Below are positions 1 through 9,856 of a stretch of 64,000 nucleotides of DNA, one piece after another (within the stretch, counting starts at the first letter, position 1; each line of letters opens with the position of its first letter). The DNA is taken from positions 310,001-374,000 of the forward strand of contig NZ_KV917378.1 in NCBI RefSeq assembly GCF_002019735.1. The letters are read 5' to 3'. The position numbers and the translations under genes are program-made. Under the pieces are notes generated by a model. That model had not been told where the DNA came from. It ran no database searches and saw nothing but the letters and a program-made list of their open reading frames with translations. Source of the DNA: Salipaludibacillus agaradhaerens. Lineage in GTDB: Bacteria > Bacillota > Bacilli > Bacillales > Salisediminibacteriaceae.

Positions 1-58
1 CTTTTTTAAACGACATGTTCTTACTTAAAAAACATATTGTTTGAGTCCTTGCCAAAGC

Positions 59-87
59 TTGACATTATACGTTATGAAGCATACAAT
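59..87 (+). promoter_or_regulatory. Sigma-A promoter of rny
   Basis: TTGACA (59-64) and TACAAT (82-87) are separated by exactly 17 bases, a near-consensus vegetative promoter. It lies about 140 bases upstream of the rny start codon with no other gene between, so it most likely drives rny. A weak ACGACT/AGTCGT hairpin (108-129) lies in the leader. Confidence 0.6.
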
Positions 88-225
88 TAGTGAGAATACT
101 GCATTAAACGACTGTTTATTATTAGTCGTACTGGATGAATAGTTTGCATTATTTTTACAAAAAGATGAACTTGAAAAATGGACATGTTTGACCACAAAGA
201 AATAGCATGAGGAGGTGAATCAGTA

Positions 226-1791
226 TTGGATAATCTGATCATACAAATCCTCATTTTGCTATTCACTGTAGCAATCGGTATCTTGATTGGATACTTCGTT
301 CGTAAATCAATCGCCGAAGCAAAGATTTCAAGCGCGGAGGCTTTGGCCCGACAAACAATTGAAGATGCTAAGCGGGAAGCGGACTCTAGTAAGCGTGAAG
401 CCATCCTTGAGGCAAAGGACGAGGCACATAAAATGCGTATGGAGGCAGAGCAGGAAGTTCGCGATCGTCGAAACGATATTCAGAAACAAGAGAACCGGTT
501 GGTTCAAAAGGAAGAAATATTGGATCGAAAAAGTGAAACGTTGGACAAAAAGGAAGAGACTCTTGAAAAACGAGAAGAGCAATTGTCAAAACGTCAACAT
601 GAAATCGACGAGATGAATAGCAAAGTCGAGGAGTTATTTAATCAACAGCAGCAAGAATTAGCAAGAATTTCTGGGTTCTCTAAAGAAGATGCCAAAGAAA
701 TCATTATGAAAACGGTAGAAAATGAGCTAACCCATGAAAAAGCTGTTCTCGTCAAAGAGGCTATTACACAAGCTAAGGAAGAAGCTGATAAAAAAGCGAA
801 AGAAATTCTTTCTTTATCTTTACAGCGATGTGCAGCTGATCATGTGGCTGAGACGACCGTTTCTGTCGTAAACTTACCGAATGATGAAATGAAAGGTCGA
901 ATTATCGGACGGGAAGGTCGAAACATACGAGCTTTAGAAACGTTAACTGGCATTGACCTCATTATTGATGATACGCCGGAAGCTGTTATCTTATCTGGTT
1001 TTGATCCGATAAGAAGAGAAATCGCTAAAACAGCGCTTGAAAAACTTGTTCAGGATGGACGAATTCACCCTGCCCGAATTGAAGAAACAGTGGATAAAGC
1101 TAGACGTGAAGTTGACGAATTAATTCGTGAGTATGGAGAACAAACAACGTTTGAAATGGGAATTCACAATCTACATCCTGATTTAATCAAAATAATGGGA
1201 CGTCTAAAATTCCGAACAAGCTATGGACAGAATGTCTTAAAACACTCTATGGAAGTTGCTCATCTAAGTGGAATCATGGCTGCCGAGTTGGGAGAAGATG
1301 TTCAACTTGCCAGACGTGCAGGCCTCTTACATGATATTGGTAAAGCAATTGACCATGAGGTTGAAGGAAGTCATGTTGAGATCGGTGTGGAGCTTGGTAA
1401 TAAGTATAAAGAACATCCAGTTGTCATAAACAGTATTGCATCACACCATGGTGATACAGAAGCGACCTCTGTTATTGCCACGTTAGTTGCTGCTGCGGAT
1501 GCATTATCTGCTGCGCGACCTGGTGCACGTCGGGAGACATTGGAGACGTACATTAAGCGACTTGAAAAGCTTGAGGAGATTTCTGAATCCTTTGAAGGCG
1601 TTGAGAAAACATATGCCATTCAAGCTGGACGTGAAGTGCGTATTATGGTGAAGCCTGACTACATTACGGATGAAGATTCGTATAGATTAGCTAGAGATAT
1701 TACAAAGAAAATTGAAGATGAGCTTGACTATCCGGGACATATTAAAGTAACGGTCATTCGTGAAACACGGGCAGTTGAGTATGCAAAATAA
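226..1791 (+). CDS. rny: Ribonuclease Y
   Basis: Membrane-anchored endoribonuclease that starts turnover of many mRNAs in Firmicutes. The 521 residues match the family length. The layout is one N-terminal membrane helix (about residues 4-24), a long charged coiled coil (about 30-190, rich in E, K, R and Q), a KH RNA-binding domain with the loop IIGREGRN near residues 226-233, and a metal-dependent HD domain with the catalytic pair H369-D370 in LLHDIGKA. The TTG start at 226 is chosen because GGAGGTG (211-217) lies eight bases upstream and the membrane helix follows at once. In relatives it sits between recA and ymdB; ymdB follows here after an unusually long gap with its own promoter. A hairpin terminator follows the stop codon directly. 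Identification is secure. Confidence 0.97.
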   Translation: MDNLIIQILILLFTVAIGILIGYFVRKSIAEAKISSAEALARQTIEDAKREADSSKREAILEAKDEAHKMRMEAEQEVRDRRNDIQKQENRLVQKEEILDRKSETLDKKEETLEKREEQLSKRQHEIDEMNSKVEELFNQQQQELARISGFSKEDAKEIIMKTVENELTHEKAVLVKEAITQAKEEADKKAKEILSLSLQRCAADHVAETTVSVVNLPNDEMKGRIIGREGRNIRALETLTGIDLIIDDTPEAVILSGFDPIRREIAKTALEKLVQDGRIHPARIEETVDKARREVDELIREYGEQTTFEMGIHNLHPDLIKIMGRLKFRTSYGQNVLKHSMEVAHLSGIMAAELGEDVQLARRAGLLHDIGKAIDHEVEGSHVEIGVELGNKYKEHPVVINSIASHHGDTEATSVIATLVAAADALSAARPGARRETLETYIKRLEKLEEISESFEGVEKTYAIQAGREVRIMVKPDYITDEDSYRLARDITKKIEDELDYPGHIKVTVIRETRAVEYAK

Positions 1792-1821
1792 AGTGGTGAT
1801 TTATTGCCACTTTATTTTTTT
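1789..1821 (+). terminator. Rho-independent terminator of rny
   Basis: A 7-bp stem (AAAGTGG at 1790-1796, CCACTTT at 1807-1813) with a 10-base loop is followed by ATTTTTTTT. It starts in the rny stop codon. Confidence 0.85.
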
Positions 1822-2460
1822 GGCGAAGGGATATGCTATATTAATACGTGGAAATCTTTAAGTGAAGAAGAGTCTTACACTTTTCCCTTAAGTATATTCT
1901 AATGTTACATAGTAAGGTGAATGTATACTTGATGTTCGATACGAATATGCGAAATTATATATAATGAATGTTTTAATGTCATGCTATGCTCAACATAAGG
2001 AATAATATGGGTATTTATAATAAAACGTTCGTAATAGAAATGAAAAATAGTGACTCTGTGGAAGGGAGCGAAGTCTGAAAATCCATTTTGACTGAGCTTT
2101 GTAAAGGCAGAATTAGTTGAAGACGTACCAATGGAAAGGGTTCATCTGTAGTGAAAATAGTCATCACGTTCGGAAATAACGATACCTTTATGAGTTATGA
2201 AATCGTTCTGATATAATCATTTTTTAAGATGGAATGCCGTGAAAGCCGGTCACTCCCTAAAGATCAACAACATTTGAAATCCAATGATTTGAAAGGGTAT
2301 ATTGAGTCATTAACTGAAGATGGCATATAGGCACCGTTCGTTTGTGGCGGAAGGTACTGACTGTATGAATCGTTTTTTACAGATTTATTTTGTATGATGA
2401 AATTGGTTTAGTAGCATGGGAATAAAAGCTTATTATAAGGAGCAAAAGGAGAAGGTAACA
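1822..2460. other. Long gap between rny and ymdB, with a candidate promoter
   Basis: About 640 bases without a credible gene. All frames are broken often and no protein motif is recognisable. The one clear signal is an extended -10 element, TG-A-TATAAT at 2209-2217, about 245 bases upstream of ymdB. It would give ymdB its own promoter after the rny terminator. The rest may be a decayed gene, but no family can be named. Confidence 0.4.
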
Positions 2461-3255
2461 ATGAAAATTTTATTTATTGGCGATGTGGTTGGATCGCTGG
2501 GACGTGATGCTTTAAAAGATTATTTACCGAAATTGAAAGCGAAATACATGCCTGATGTAACGATTGTTAACGGTGAAAATGCTGCAGGAGGTAAAGGCCT
2601 TACTCGTAAAATCTATCATGAAATCTCTGAGACAGGTGCGGACGTCATCACGATGGGGAACCACACATGGGATAAAAAAGAAATCTTTGAATTTATAGAA
2701 AATGCTCCTAACCTCATTCGTCCTGTAAATTTTCCAGAAGGAAATCCGGGAAAAGGTTACGTTATTCATAAAGTAGGAAAGCGAAAGATAGCAATTATAA
2801 ATGCGCAAGGACGTACTTTCTTGCCACCGATTGACTGTCCTTTTAAAGCGCTAGATGAGCTTGTAACGATTATTAAAAAAGAAACACCGTTCATTTTTGT
2901 AGACTTTCATGCTGAAGCAACAAGTGAAAAATTAGCGATGGGATGGTATTTAGACGGGCGTGTTTCAGCTGTTGTAGGTACGCATACTCATGTACAAACA
3001 GCAGATGAACGTATTTTACCAGAAGGTACAGCATATATTACTGATGTAGGCATGACAGGCCCTTATGATGGCATTCTTGGAATGGATAAAGATATTATCA
3101 TCCAAAGGTTTTTAACAAATTTACCTGCAAGGTTTGAAGTGGCAAATGGCAGGGAACAATGTAACGGAGTCTTTATAAACGTGGATGATCACTCAGGGAA
3201 GGCGACCGCCGTTAAAAGGATCCATGTTAGTGAGGAACATCCATTGTTTGACTAA
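2461..3255 (+). CDS. ymdB: YmdB metallophosphoesterase
   Basis: Dinuclear-metal phosphodiesterase of the YmdB family. In B. subtilis it hydrolyses 2',3'-cyclic nucleotides and is needed for the switch between motility and biofilm expression. All metal-binding motifs are present: GD at D8, NGEN with E39 and N40, GNHTWD with N67 and H68, H150 in DFHAE, and H175/H177 in GTHTH. I start at ATG 2461 because AAGGAG stands just upstream and the 264-residue product then equals the family length and begins MKILFIGDVVG. An in-frame ATG 45 bases earlier would add an unrelated leader. It follows rny and precedes spoVS as in other Bacillaceae. Confidence 0.95.
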   Translation: MKILFIGDVVGSLGRDALKDYLPKLKAKYMPDVTIVNGENAAGGKGLTRKIYHEISETGADVITMGNHTWDKKEIFEFIENAPNLIRPVNFPEGNPGKGYVIHKVGKRKIAIINAQGRTFLPPIDCPFKALDELVTIIKKETPFIFVDFHAEATSEKLAMGWYLDGRVSAVVGTHTHVQTADERILPEGTAYITDVGMTGPYDGILGMDKDIIIQRFLTNLPARFEVANGREQCNGVFINVDDHSGKATAVKRIHVSEEHPLFD

Positions 3256-3533
3256 TGGACAAAAAGGACGGTGGAGCTAGTTTAAAGACATGCACCAATT
3301 GATCTGATTTAGGATAAAATGACATATATTCGTCTAGGGATTTTTCCTAATTCGTAAAAAAAGTATATATTTATACGTTTTGAATATATACAAAAAGAGG
3401 TATTGTTCTATATAGTTAATTCAACCCTCTAGACTTTTCTCTTTAAAGCTGGTTAAATAATGGGAATACCGCATTATTGACTTGATGGTTGAGCATTCCA
3501 CTTTTTAATTCACAATCCTAAGGAGGTACCAAA

Positions 3534-3794
3534 ATGGAAGTATTAAAAGTTTCAGCAAAATCCAACCCAAATTCTGTAGCTGGTGCATTAGCAGGAGTGA
3601 TTCGCGAAAGAGGATCTGCAGAAATCCAGGCAATAGGAGCTGGTGCATTGAATCAATCAATTAAAGCAGTCGCAATTGCGAGAGGATTTGTGGCCCCAAG
3701 CGGTATTGATCTTATTTGTATTCCGGCCTTTACTGATATTCAGATTGATGGAGATGAGAGAACGGCTATTAAACTTATCATCGAACCGAGATAA
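3534..3794 (+). CDS. spoVS: Stage V sporulation protein S
   Basis: Small (86-residue) nucleic-acid-binding protein of the Alba-like SpoVS family, needed in B. subtilis to pass from engulfment to spore coat and cortex assembly. The sequence MEVLKVSAKSNPNSVAGALA and the following conserved region (GAGALNQSIKAVAIARGFVA) are nearly invariant in the family, so identification is secure. AAGGAGG stands seven bases before the ATG. It is monocistronic here. The upstream 278 bases hold no gene and presumably carry its promoter, which I could not pin down. Confidence 0.97.
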   Translation: MEVLKVSAKSNPNSVAGALAGVIRERGSAEIQAIGAGALNQSIKAVAIARGFVAPSGIDLICIPAFTDIQIDGDERTAIKLIIEPR

Positions 3795-3900
3795 GGCTTT
3801 TACTGATTGGCAAGTGGGGGAAATCAGAGGTAAAGAAATAGCCTCAAGTGAGCCATCTGGATGAACGGAACAAGCTATCTATATTTAAATAGGCTTGATA

Positions 3901-3929
3901 AAACCTGACAGCATGCTGTCAGGTTTTAT
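3901..3929. terminator. Perfect 26-bp palindrome after spoVS
   Basis: Bases 3901-3926 read identically on both strands (arms AAACCTGACAGCA and TGCTGTCAGGTTT). In RNA this makes a strong hairpin about 100 bases after the spoVS stop. The T tract after it is poor (TATAGG), so it may be a weak or bidirectional terminator or a protein-binding dyad. Confidence 0.5.
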
Positions 3930-4074
3930 AGGTTTGTAGTCTCTCCTATGAAAGAATAAAAAGGAGTCTCATCAATTTCATGAAAAAATATTTTTGGAAA
4001 TGAACAAATGATTGAGGTAAGAGGTAATGACACTTTAGATTAACGCGATAAAGTGAAGAGGAACGGAAAACGCC

Positions 4075-4100
4075 CACTGATTGAAGGTTCATTTATAACA
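4075..4100 (+). repeat. Fragment of a dispersed intergenic repeat
   Basis: CACTGATTGAAGGT and the following TTTATA.CA match the right part of the repeat at 7184-7308. An AACGGAA stretch also occurs upstream in both. The left part is not recognisable here, so this looks like a decayed copy. Confidence 0.4.
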
Positions 4101-4152
4101 TTTACATCGCCTAAATGTCAAGTTTATCTTTAAGTAAATATGAAAGTTATGT

Positions 4153-4196
4153 TACAATATATATAGAAAAGCAAAAATAGTTTGTAAACGCTTACA
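4153..4196 (+). promoter_or_regulatory. Candidate -10 and perfect cre site upstream of korA
   Basis: TACAAT (4153-4158) could be a -10 box; no good -35 is visible. TGTAAACGCTTACA (4183-4196) fits the CcpA cre consensus TGWNANCGNTNWCA at every defined position and is palindromic. Lying just downstream of the presumed start point, it would act as a roadblock, giving carbon catabolite repression of korAB. Binding is inferred from the consensus. Confidence 0.6.
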
Positions 4197-4292
4197 TGCC
4201 TTTGATGATTTGAAAATAGCGTTTTTGCAACTATTTAGCAAATTTGGCAGAAGTGAATGCCTTGAAAGTAGAGGTGTTGGATGCACTTTTAA

Positions 4293-4320
4293 ATGTAATG
4301 CTAGTATACTAGCATTACAT
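4293..4320. repeat. Perfect 28-bp palindrome upstream of korA
   Basis: Arms ATGTAATGCTAGTA and TACTAGCATTACAT are exact reverse complements with no loop. It ends 106 bases before the korA start and has no T tract, so an operator is more likely than a terminator. No regulator with this site is known to me. Confidence 0.6.
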
Positions 4321-4426
4321 AATTATAATCCGTTAAATGAATGTCTTCACATGCACATGTAAAGGGTATCTAACTTAGGAAACATAATGGAGAGGTCTTG
4401 TCATATCAAAAAGGGGTGTAGGACAC

Positions 4427-6184
4427 ATGATTAATCAACTTTCATGGAAAGTTGGCGGTCAGCAGGGTGAAGGAATTGAAAGTACAGGGGAAATTTTTTC
4501 GATGGCTTTAAATCGCCAAGGTTATTATTTATACGGCTACAGACACTTTTCTTCTCGAATTAAGGGTGGCCATACTAATAATAAAATTAGAGTTAGCACG
4601 TTTGAAACGAATTCCATATCTGATGATCTAGATATATTAGTGGCTTTTGACCAAGAAACAATTGATGTCAATCATCATGAATTATCACAAGGAGGCGTGG
4701 TCATTGCCGATAGCAAATTTGGGCCCGCCATTCCTGAAGGATCTCATGCTACTTTATTTTCAGTACCATTTACGGAAATAGCAACTGAATTAGGAACATC
4801 ACTTATGAAAAACATGGTAGCAGTAGGGGCTTCTGCCTCGCTCCTTGGCTTAAAAGCTGATATTTTTCAATCAGTCGTAGAACACATTTTTGCTAAAAAG
4901 GGTGAAGCTGTTGTAGCGAAAAATATGAAAGCTATTCAAGAAGGGATGGCTCACTTTGAGAATGTGGCAACAGATAGTATAGGGGACTATATATTGGATG
5001 AAGCAGATGGAATGAATCGCATGTTTATGATAGGAAATGATGCCATTGCTTTAGGTGCTTTAGCAGGTGGAGCACGATTTATGCCTGCTTATCCAATTAC
5101 GCCAGCCTCTGAAATTATGGAGTATTTAATTAAAAAACTACCTGAATATGGTGGGACTGTTATTCAGACTGAAGATGAGATTGCGGCCTGTACGATGGCT
5201 ATTGGCGCAAATTATGCCGGCGTTCGCTCTTTAACAGCCTCAGCGGGTCCTGGGTTATCTCTCATGATGGAAGCTATTGGTTTAAGCGGTATGACAGAGA
5301 CACCTCTCGTGATTGTAGATACGCAGCGTGGTGGGCCAAGTACTGGTTTACCAACGAAGCAAGAGCAGTCAGATATATTTGCCATGATTTATGGTACTCA
5401 TGGTGAAATTCCTAAAGTTGTAATGGCACCCTCTAGTGTAGAGGAAGCATTTTATGATACTGTTGAAGCCTTTAACATTGCGGAAGAATATCAGGTTCCT
5501 GTTATTCTAATGACAGATTTGGCCCTTTCTTTAGGTAAGCAAACGGTTAACCCACTGGATTTTTCAAAGATTCATATTAATCGTGGGAAACTAGATAATG
5601 GTGAAGTATTGCCGGAACTCGATAAAGGCACTTATTTTAAACGCTATGAGGTAACAGAAGATGGTATTTCAAAACGGGTGCTTCCAGGAATGAAACATGG
5701 CTTACATCATGTGACTGGCGTTGAACACAATGAACAAGGGAAGCCTTCTGAAAGCCCAGAGAATAGAAAGGCGCAGATGGATAAGCGTATGAAAAAATTA
5801 GACCACCTTGCTAAAAAATTCCCTAATCCTGTTCTAAAAAATGAAGCACACGACAAAGCTGATATGCTCATTCTAGGTGTTAACTCTACAAGAGGGACCA
5901 TAGAGGAAATTATCCCTCGTCTCGAAAAAGATGGACTCAAAGTAAACCATGGTCAGCTAAGGATGTTACACCCGTTTCCGACAGAAGAGGTTCAAGACAT
6001 GATAAATAAAGCAAGAAAAGTCGTTGTAGTGGAAAACAATGCCACAGCTCAACTTGCACAATTATTGAAAATGAACACGGAAGTAAGTGGTATTGAATCT
6101 ATTTTAAAATATGACGGAAATCCGTTCCTCCCAGCGGAAATTTATCATCAATGCAAGGAGCTGTTTGCATATGGCAACGTTTAA
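4427..6184 (+). CDS. korA: 2-oxoacid:ferredoxin oxidoreductase, alpha subunit (gamma-alpha fusion)
   Basis: Large subunit of a two-subunit 2-oxoacid:acceptor oxidoreductase, which oxidatively decarboxylates a 2-oxoacid (2-oxoglutarate or pyruvate) to its acyl-CoA and reduces ferredoxin or a similar acceptor. The N-terminal third (about 1-170; GGQQGEGIESTGEIF near residues 10-24) is the gamma domain. From about residue 190 follows the pyrimidine-binding alpha domain with AYPITPASEIMEYL and the conserved TASAGPGLSLM. The C-terminal 110 residues form the transketolase-like domain. Length (585) suits the fused family. AAGGGGTG lies before the ATG. Its stop overlaps korB by 14 bases, so translation is probably coupled. 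A perfect cre site and a 28-bp palindrome lie upstream. The substrate cannot be decided from sequence alone. Confidence 0.9.
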   Translation: MINQLSWKVGGQQGEGIESTGEIFSMALNRQGYYLYGYRHFSSRIKGGHTNNKIRVSTFETNSISDDLDILVAFDQETIDVNHHELSQGGVVIADSKFGPAIPEGSHATLFSVPFTEIATELGTSLMKNMVAVGASASLLGLKADIFQSVVEHIFAKKGEAVVAKNMKAIQEGMAHFENVATDSIGDYILDEADGMNRMFMIGNDAIALGALAGGARFMPAYPITPASEIMEYLIKKLPEYGGTVIQTEDEIAACTMAIGANYAGVRSLTASAGPGLSLMMEAIGLSGMTETPLVIVDTQRGGPSTGLPTKQEQSDIFAMIYGTHGEIPKVVMAPSSVEEAFYDTVEAFNIAEEYQVPVILMTDLALSLGKQTVNPLDFSKIHINRGKLDNGEVLPELDKGTYFKRYEVTEDGISKRVLPGMKHGLHHVTGVEHNEQGKPSESPENRKAQMDKRMKKLDHLAKKFPNPVLKNEAHDKADMLILGVNSTRGTIEEIIPRLEKDGLKVNHGQLRMLHPFPTEEVQDMINKARKVVVVENNATAQLAQLLKMNTEVSGIESILKYDGNPFLPAEIYHQCKELFAYGNV

Positions 6185-7037
6185 AGACTTTCGAAATAAT
6201 GTCAAACCCAATTGGTGTCCAGGGTGTGGAGACTTTTCTGTGCAAGCGGCTATTCAAAGGGCAGCAGCTAACTCAGGAGTGGTGCCAGAGGAATTGGCTG
6301 TTGTGTCTGGTATCGGCTGTTCAGGTCGAATCTCTGGCTATATAAATTCATATGGTTTTCATGGGATTCATGGTCGCTCTTTGCCGATCGCTCAAGGGGT
6401 AAAAATGGCTAACCGGGAATTGACTGTTATTGCCTCTGGTGGGGATGGAGATGGCTTTGCCATCGGAATGGGACATACGGTTCACGCCATTCGCCGAAAT
6501 ATTGATATTACGTATATTGTCATGGATAACCAAATATATGGTTTGACTAAAGGACAAACGTCACCACGGAGTGAGATGGGATTTAAAACTAAAAGTACCC
6601 CTGGTGGCTCCATTGAATCATCCCTTAACGTGATGGAGATGGCTTTAACAGCAGGAGCTACCTTTGTTGCGCAAAGCTTTTCAAGTGATTTGAAAGAGCT
6701 AACAGCACTTATTGAGAAAGGCATCGCCCATAAAGGGTTCTCATTAATTAATGTCTTTAGTCCTTGTGTCACGTTTAATAAAGTAAACACGTATGATTGG
6801 TTTAAGCAAAATTTGACTTCATTGGCTGATGTGGAGGATTATGATCCCCATAACCGTGTAACAGCAATGAACACGCTTATGGAACACGAGGGCCTTGTCA
6901 CTGGATTAATTTATCAGAATGAAAACCAGCCTTCCTATGAAAACCTTGTTCAAGGATTCGGAGAGAAAAGTCTGTCATCACAAGAGTTACCTCTTAAACA
7001 AGAAGACTTTGATAAATTAACAGCTGAATTTATGTAA
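6171..7037 (+). CDS. korB: 2-oxoacid:ferredoxin oxidoreductase, beta subunit
   Basis: Thiamine-diphosphate-binding beta subunit that partners the upstream alpha subunit. It shows the cluster or cofactor cysteines NWCPGCGDF near the N terminus, the second cysteine in GIGCSGR, and the TPP/magnesium motif GDGDGFAIGMGH followed by MDNQIYGLTKGQTSP. Translation starts at ATG 6171, inside the end of korA: AAGGAG (6155-6160) is well placed and the product (288 residues) then has the usual family N terminus ATFKDFRNNVKPNWCPGC. A strong terminator follows 60 bases after the stop. In this family the pair is thought to work as an alternative to 2-oxoacid dehydrogenases when ferredoxin is available. Confidence 0.92.
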   Translation: MATFKDFRNNVKPNWCPGCGDFSVQAAIQRAAANSGVVPEELAVVSGIGCSGRISGYINSYGFHGIHGRSLPIAQGVKMANRELTVIASGGDGDGFAIGMGHTVHAIRRNIDITYIVMDNQIYGLTKGQTSPRSEMGFKTKSTPGGSIESSLNVMEMALTAGATFVAQSFSSDLKELTALIEKGIAHKGFSLINVFSPCVTFNKVNTYDWFKQNLTSLADVEDYDPHNRVTAMNTLMEHEGLVTGLIYQNENQPSYENLVQGFGEKSLSSQELPLKQEDFDKLTAEFM

Positions 7038-7097
7038 AATCACAATGGAATAGGTGTATTTTTACATGTGTGTTGGGTGATGAAGTAAGTTCGCTTA

Positions 7098-7131
7098 GGT
7101 ACATGACTAAATGGTCATGTACCTTTTCTTT
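7098..7131 (+). terminator. Terminator of korAB
   Basis: A 10-bp perfect stem (GGTACATGAC at 7098-7107, GTCATGTACC at 7114-7123) with a 6-base loop is followed by TTTTCTTT. Confidence 0.88.
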
Positions 7132-7183
7132 GACTATCCCTGAGTGGATGAAGAATACAGGGGCTAGTTAAAATGTTTTTACT

Positions 7184-7310
7184 TTATCACAGGTAATCGT
7201 CCGTAAAACACCAGCTTCAAAATAGAGAGGGAGGTAACGGAAGCTCAACGGCCAATCAGTGGGAGAAGAACGAAAGTGTTCACTGAATTGAAGGTCCCTT
7301 TTATATCAGT
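7184..7310 (+). repeat. Dispersed intergenic repeat, copy in the korB-miaB gap
   Basis: The 7184-7238 segment (ATCACAGGTAATCGTCCGTA, then AAAAC and CAAAATAGAGAGG) matches 52833-52880 at roughly four of five positions. The right part (CACTGAATTGAAGGT, 7281-7295) matches 4075-4090. The copies sit between genes, contain no reading frame, and have short self-complementary parts. It fills most of the 490-base gap before miaB, where I see nothing else but the korB terminator. Confidence 0.5.
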
Positions 7311-7526
7311 CAACCATCATCCGTAATGTTTATTACCTTAAATGTCATATAAGCTGTTGTGTTTTTACGAATTCTAAGGCTTTGATCTTTTGTATACTTG
7401 GGTTGTGTAACCTAGTATCAGCCTTTATAATAGGAGGTTGTGGGTTATTTTAAAAGTAAGTGTCTATAATGAAAAAAGATTGTGATTTTTTCATAAAGAA
7501 CTTGCTTTAAAGGAGTAGGATAATAT

Positions 7527-9071
7527 ATGAACGAAGAACAGCGTAAACAGCAAACGAAAGTAATGGAGGAGACTTCTTCTGCGGACAAAAAATCCGTTAA
7601 GGAAAAGGATTACTCCCAATATTTCCAAACGACTTTTGTGCCACCTGATCTAAAACAGGCGAAGAAACGTGGCAAGGAAGATATTTCTGTGCACTATGAT
7701 TTTGATATACCAGAAGATATGAAGGGAATTGGAAAAGGGAAAAAATTCCTTATCAGAACTTATGGATGTCAGATGAACGAACATGATTCAGAGAACATGG
7801 CTGGTATCCTCTTATCTATGGGCTTTGAATCAACAACTTTAACGGAAGATGCGGATGTGATTTTATTAAACACCTGTGCGATCCGTGAAAACGCTGAGAA
7901 TAAAGTTTTTGGTGAGATTGGTAACCTGAAGCCGATGAAACGTGATAACCCTGGCCTTATTGTAGGTGTTTGTGGCTGTATGTCTCAAGAAGAATCTGTG
8001 GTTAACAAAATTTTACAGAAGCATCAACACGTCGATCTTATTTTTGGAACACATAACATTCACCGTTTACCAGAGCTACTTAAAAATGCTATTTTTAATA
8101 AAGAAATGGTTGTAGAAGTGTGGTCTAAAGAAGGCGACATCATTGAAAATATGCCACGGGCACGTAAAGGAAAGTTTCAAGGCTGGGTTAATATCATGTA
8201 TGGCTGTGATAAATTTTGTACGTATTGTATTGTCCCTTATACACGTGGTAAAGAACGAAGCAGGCGCCCAGAAGATATTATTGAAGAAGTACGTCATTTA
8301 GCACGAAACGGGTATAAAGAAATTACGTTACTTGGTCAAAATGTTAACGCATATGGGAAAGACTTAGAGGACATGGATTACGGGTTAGGCGACTTAATGG
8401 ATGAAATACGAAAAATTGATATCCCGCGCGTACGTTTTACGACAAGTCATCCTCGAGATTTTGATGATCATCTCATTGAAGTACTCGCGAAAGGCGGGAA
8501 CTTAGTCGAACACATTCATTTACCTGTTCAAAGTGGTAATAGTGATGTCTTAAAATTGATGGCCCGTAAATATACACGTGATCATTATGTAACATTGGCG
8601 AAAAAGATCAAAAAAGCTATCCCTCACGCGTCGTTCACAACCGATATTATTGTTGGCTTCCCGAATGAAACAGAGGAGCAATTTCAAGATACGCTATCTT
8701 TAATGGAAGAAATGGATTACGATAGTGCTTACACGTACATTTATTCACCGCGAGAAGGCACCCCAGCTGCTAAAATGGTAGATAATGTACCAATGGAAGT
8801 GAAAAAAGATAGACTTCAGCGATTAAATGCCTTAGTGAACGAAATGTCAGCGCGTAAAAATAAAGCGTATGAAGGTACGGTAGTGGAAGTTCTTGTAGAA
8901 GGGGAAAGTAAGAAAAATCCTGATGTTTTAATGGGAAGAACGCGTACCAACCGATTAGTTAACTTCAGAGGTCCAAAGTCAGCCATAGGTGAACTGATTC
9001 ATGTTAAAATCACTGAAGCTAAAACATGGTCTCTTAACGGTGAAGTGACAGAAATAGTAGAGGTGAAATAA
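7527..9071 (+). CDS. miaB: tRNA-2-methylthio-N6-dimethylallyladenosine synthase
   Basis: Radical-SAM methylthiotransferase that converts i6A37 to ms2i6A37 in tRNAs reading UNN codons, acting after MiaA (encoded near 16.1 kb). Three domains are visible: an N-terminal UPF0004 domain whose three cluster-binding cysteines lie in [24 protein letters not shown] and CGCMSQ; the radical SAM core with C227-x3-C231-x2-C234; and a C-terminal TRAM domain (about 445-512). The first 65 residues are a charged extension typical of the Bacillus protein. AAAGGAG (7508-7514) precedes the ATG. ymcA starts at the very next base after its stop, so the two form an operon. Confidence 0.96.
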   Translation: MNEEQRKQQTKVMEETSSADKKSVKEKDYSQYFQTTFVPPDLKQAKKRGKEDISVHYDFDIPEDMKGIGKGKKFLIRTYGCQMNEHDSENMAGILLSMGFESTTLTEDADVILLNTCAIRENAENKVFGEIGNLKPMKRDNPGLIVGVCGCMSQEESVVNKILQKHQHVDLIFGTHNIHRLPELLKNAIFNKEMVVEVWSKEGDIIENMPRARKGKFQGWVNIMYGCDKFCTYCIVPYTRGKERSRRPEDIIEEVRHLARNGYKEITLLGQNVNAYGKDLEDMDYGLGDLMDEIRKIDIPRVRFTTSHPRDFDDHLIEVLAKGGNLVEHIHLPVQSGNSDVLKLMARKYTRDHYVTLAKKIKKAIPHASFTTDIIVGFPNETEEQFQDTLSLMEEMDYDSAYTYIYSPREGTPAAKMVDNVPMEVKKDRLQRLNALVNEMSARKNKAYEGTVVEVLVEGESKKNPDVLMGRTRTNRLVNFRGPKSAIGELIHVKITEAKTWSLNGEVTEIVEVK

Positions 9072-9500
9072 ATGGGGCAAATGTATTCAAAAAAAGACAT
9101 TACTGAAAAAGCACGAGAGTTGGCGGCAATGATCGCTGAAACGGAAGAAGTGGATTTCTTTAAGCGAGCTGAAGCGCAAATTAACGAACATTTGCGTGTC
9201 CAAGAACTCATTGCACAAATAAAGTCCTTGCAAAAAGAAGCTGTAAATTTGAAGCATTATCAAAAAACCGAGGCATTAAAAGCAATAGAAGATAAAATTG
9301 ATGCTTTACAAGATGAGTTAGATGAAATCCCTCTTGTCAGAGAATTTAAGCAATCCCAAACAGAAGTCAACCAGCTGTTACAGATGGTTAGTCATGCCAT
9401 ATCTAATACAGTGACAACTAGGATTATTGAATCGACAGGGGGAGATCTATTGAAAGGTACGACGACAAAAAGTCCTTTCCAATCTAATTCCTGTCAGTAG
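9072..9500 (+). CDS. ymcA: YmcA/RicA family regulator
   Basis: Helical 142-residue protein of the YlbF/YmcA family. In B. subtilis YmcA (RicA) forms the Y-complex with YlbF and YaaT, which steers RNase Y maturation of operon mRNAs and promotes competence, biofilm and sporulation. The family pattern is clear (KKDITEKARELA, an amphipathic helical middle, ESTGGDLLKG at the end). It begins directly at the base after the miaB stop, with its ribosome site GAGGTG inside the end of miaB, so translation is coupled. Only one cysteine is present, in the C-terminal tail (SNSCQ); this tail carries cluster ligands in some homologues. Its partner RNase Y opens this window. Confidence 0.93.
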   Translation: MGQMYSKKDITEKARELAAMIAETEEVDFFKRAEAQINEHLRVQELIAQIKSLQKEAVNLKHYQKTEALKAIEDKIDALQDELDEIPLVREFKQSQTEVNQLLQMVSHAISNTVTTRIIESTGGDLLKGTTTKSPFQSNSCQ

Positions 9501-9509
9501 GATAAAGAG

Positions 9510-9535
9510 CCGCTTTCATTCGAAAGCGGTTTTTA
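9510..9535 (+). terminator. Terminator of miaB-ymcA
   Basis: An 8-bp stem CCGCTTTC/GAAAGCGG with a 4-base loop is followed by TTTTT. The gap to cotE (9536-9856) holds nothing else certain; CATACGAT at 9777-9784 resembles a SigE -10 box, with a poor -35. Confidence 0.9.
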
Positions 9536-9856
9536 ATGTTTATTCGGCTGATTCTCTTCGAGTTATTTTCCTATCTCAAGATATCACGATTAATTTAGTA
9601 GTGACACTTTATCGTTCTTTAAGCGAAGTGGCATTTTTTAGGTATTAATAAATGTTTTCTTAAATTTTCCTCATTTTTTTAAAAATGCGCACATATACAT
9701 AATTGAACTCATGATACGAGTATAGGCCTTATTCGGCTGTGTGGAAATAATAGTGGCACATTAGACATTTGTCATGCATACGATGAAAAAGAAATGTTTT
9801 TGTTACTGATGGTGCAACAACACAAATGGTTCATTAATGTGTGAGGAGGGAAATTG

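Noticed and set aside
1822-2460. Decayed gene between rny and ymdB
   Set aside because: Frames are short in all directions and no residual motif can be read, so I list it only as a gap with a promoter.
3676-3864. Frame overlapping the end of spoVS
   Set aside because: Second frame of spoVS with no ribosome site and no conserved product.
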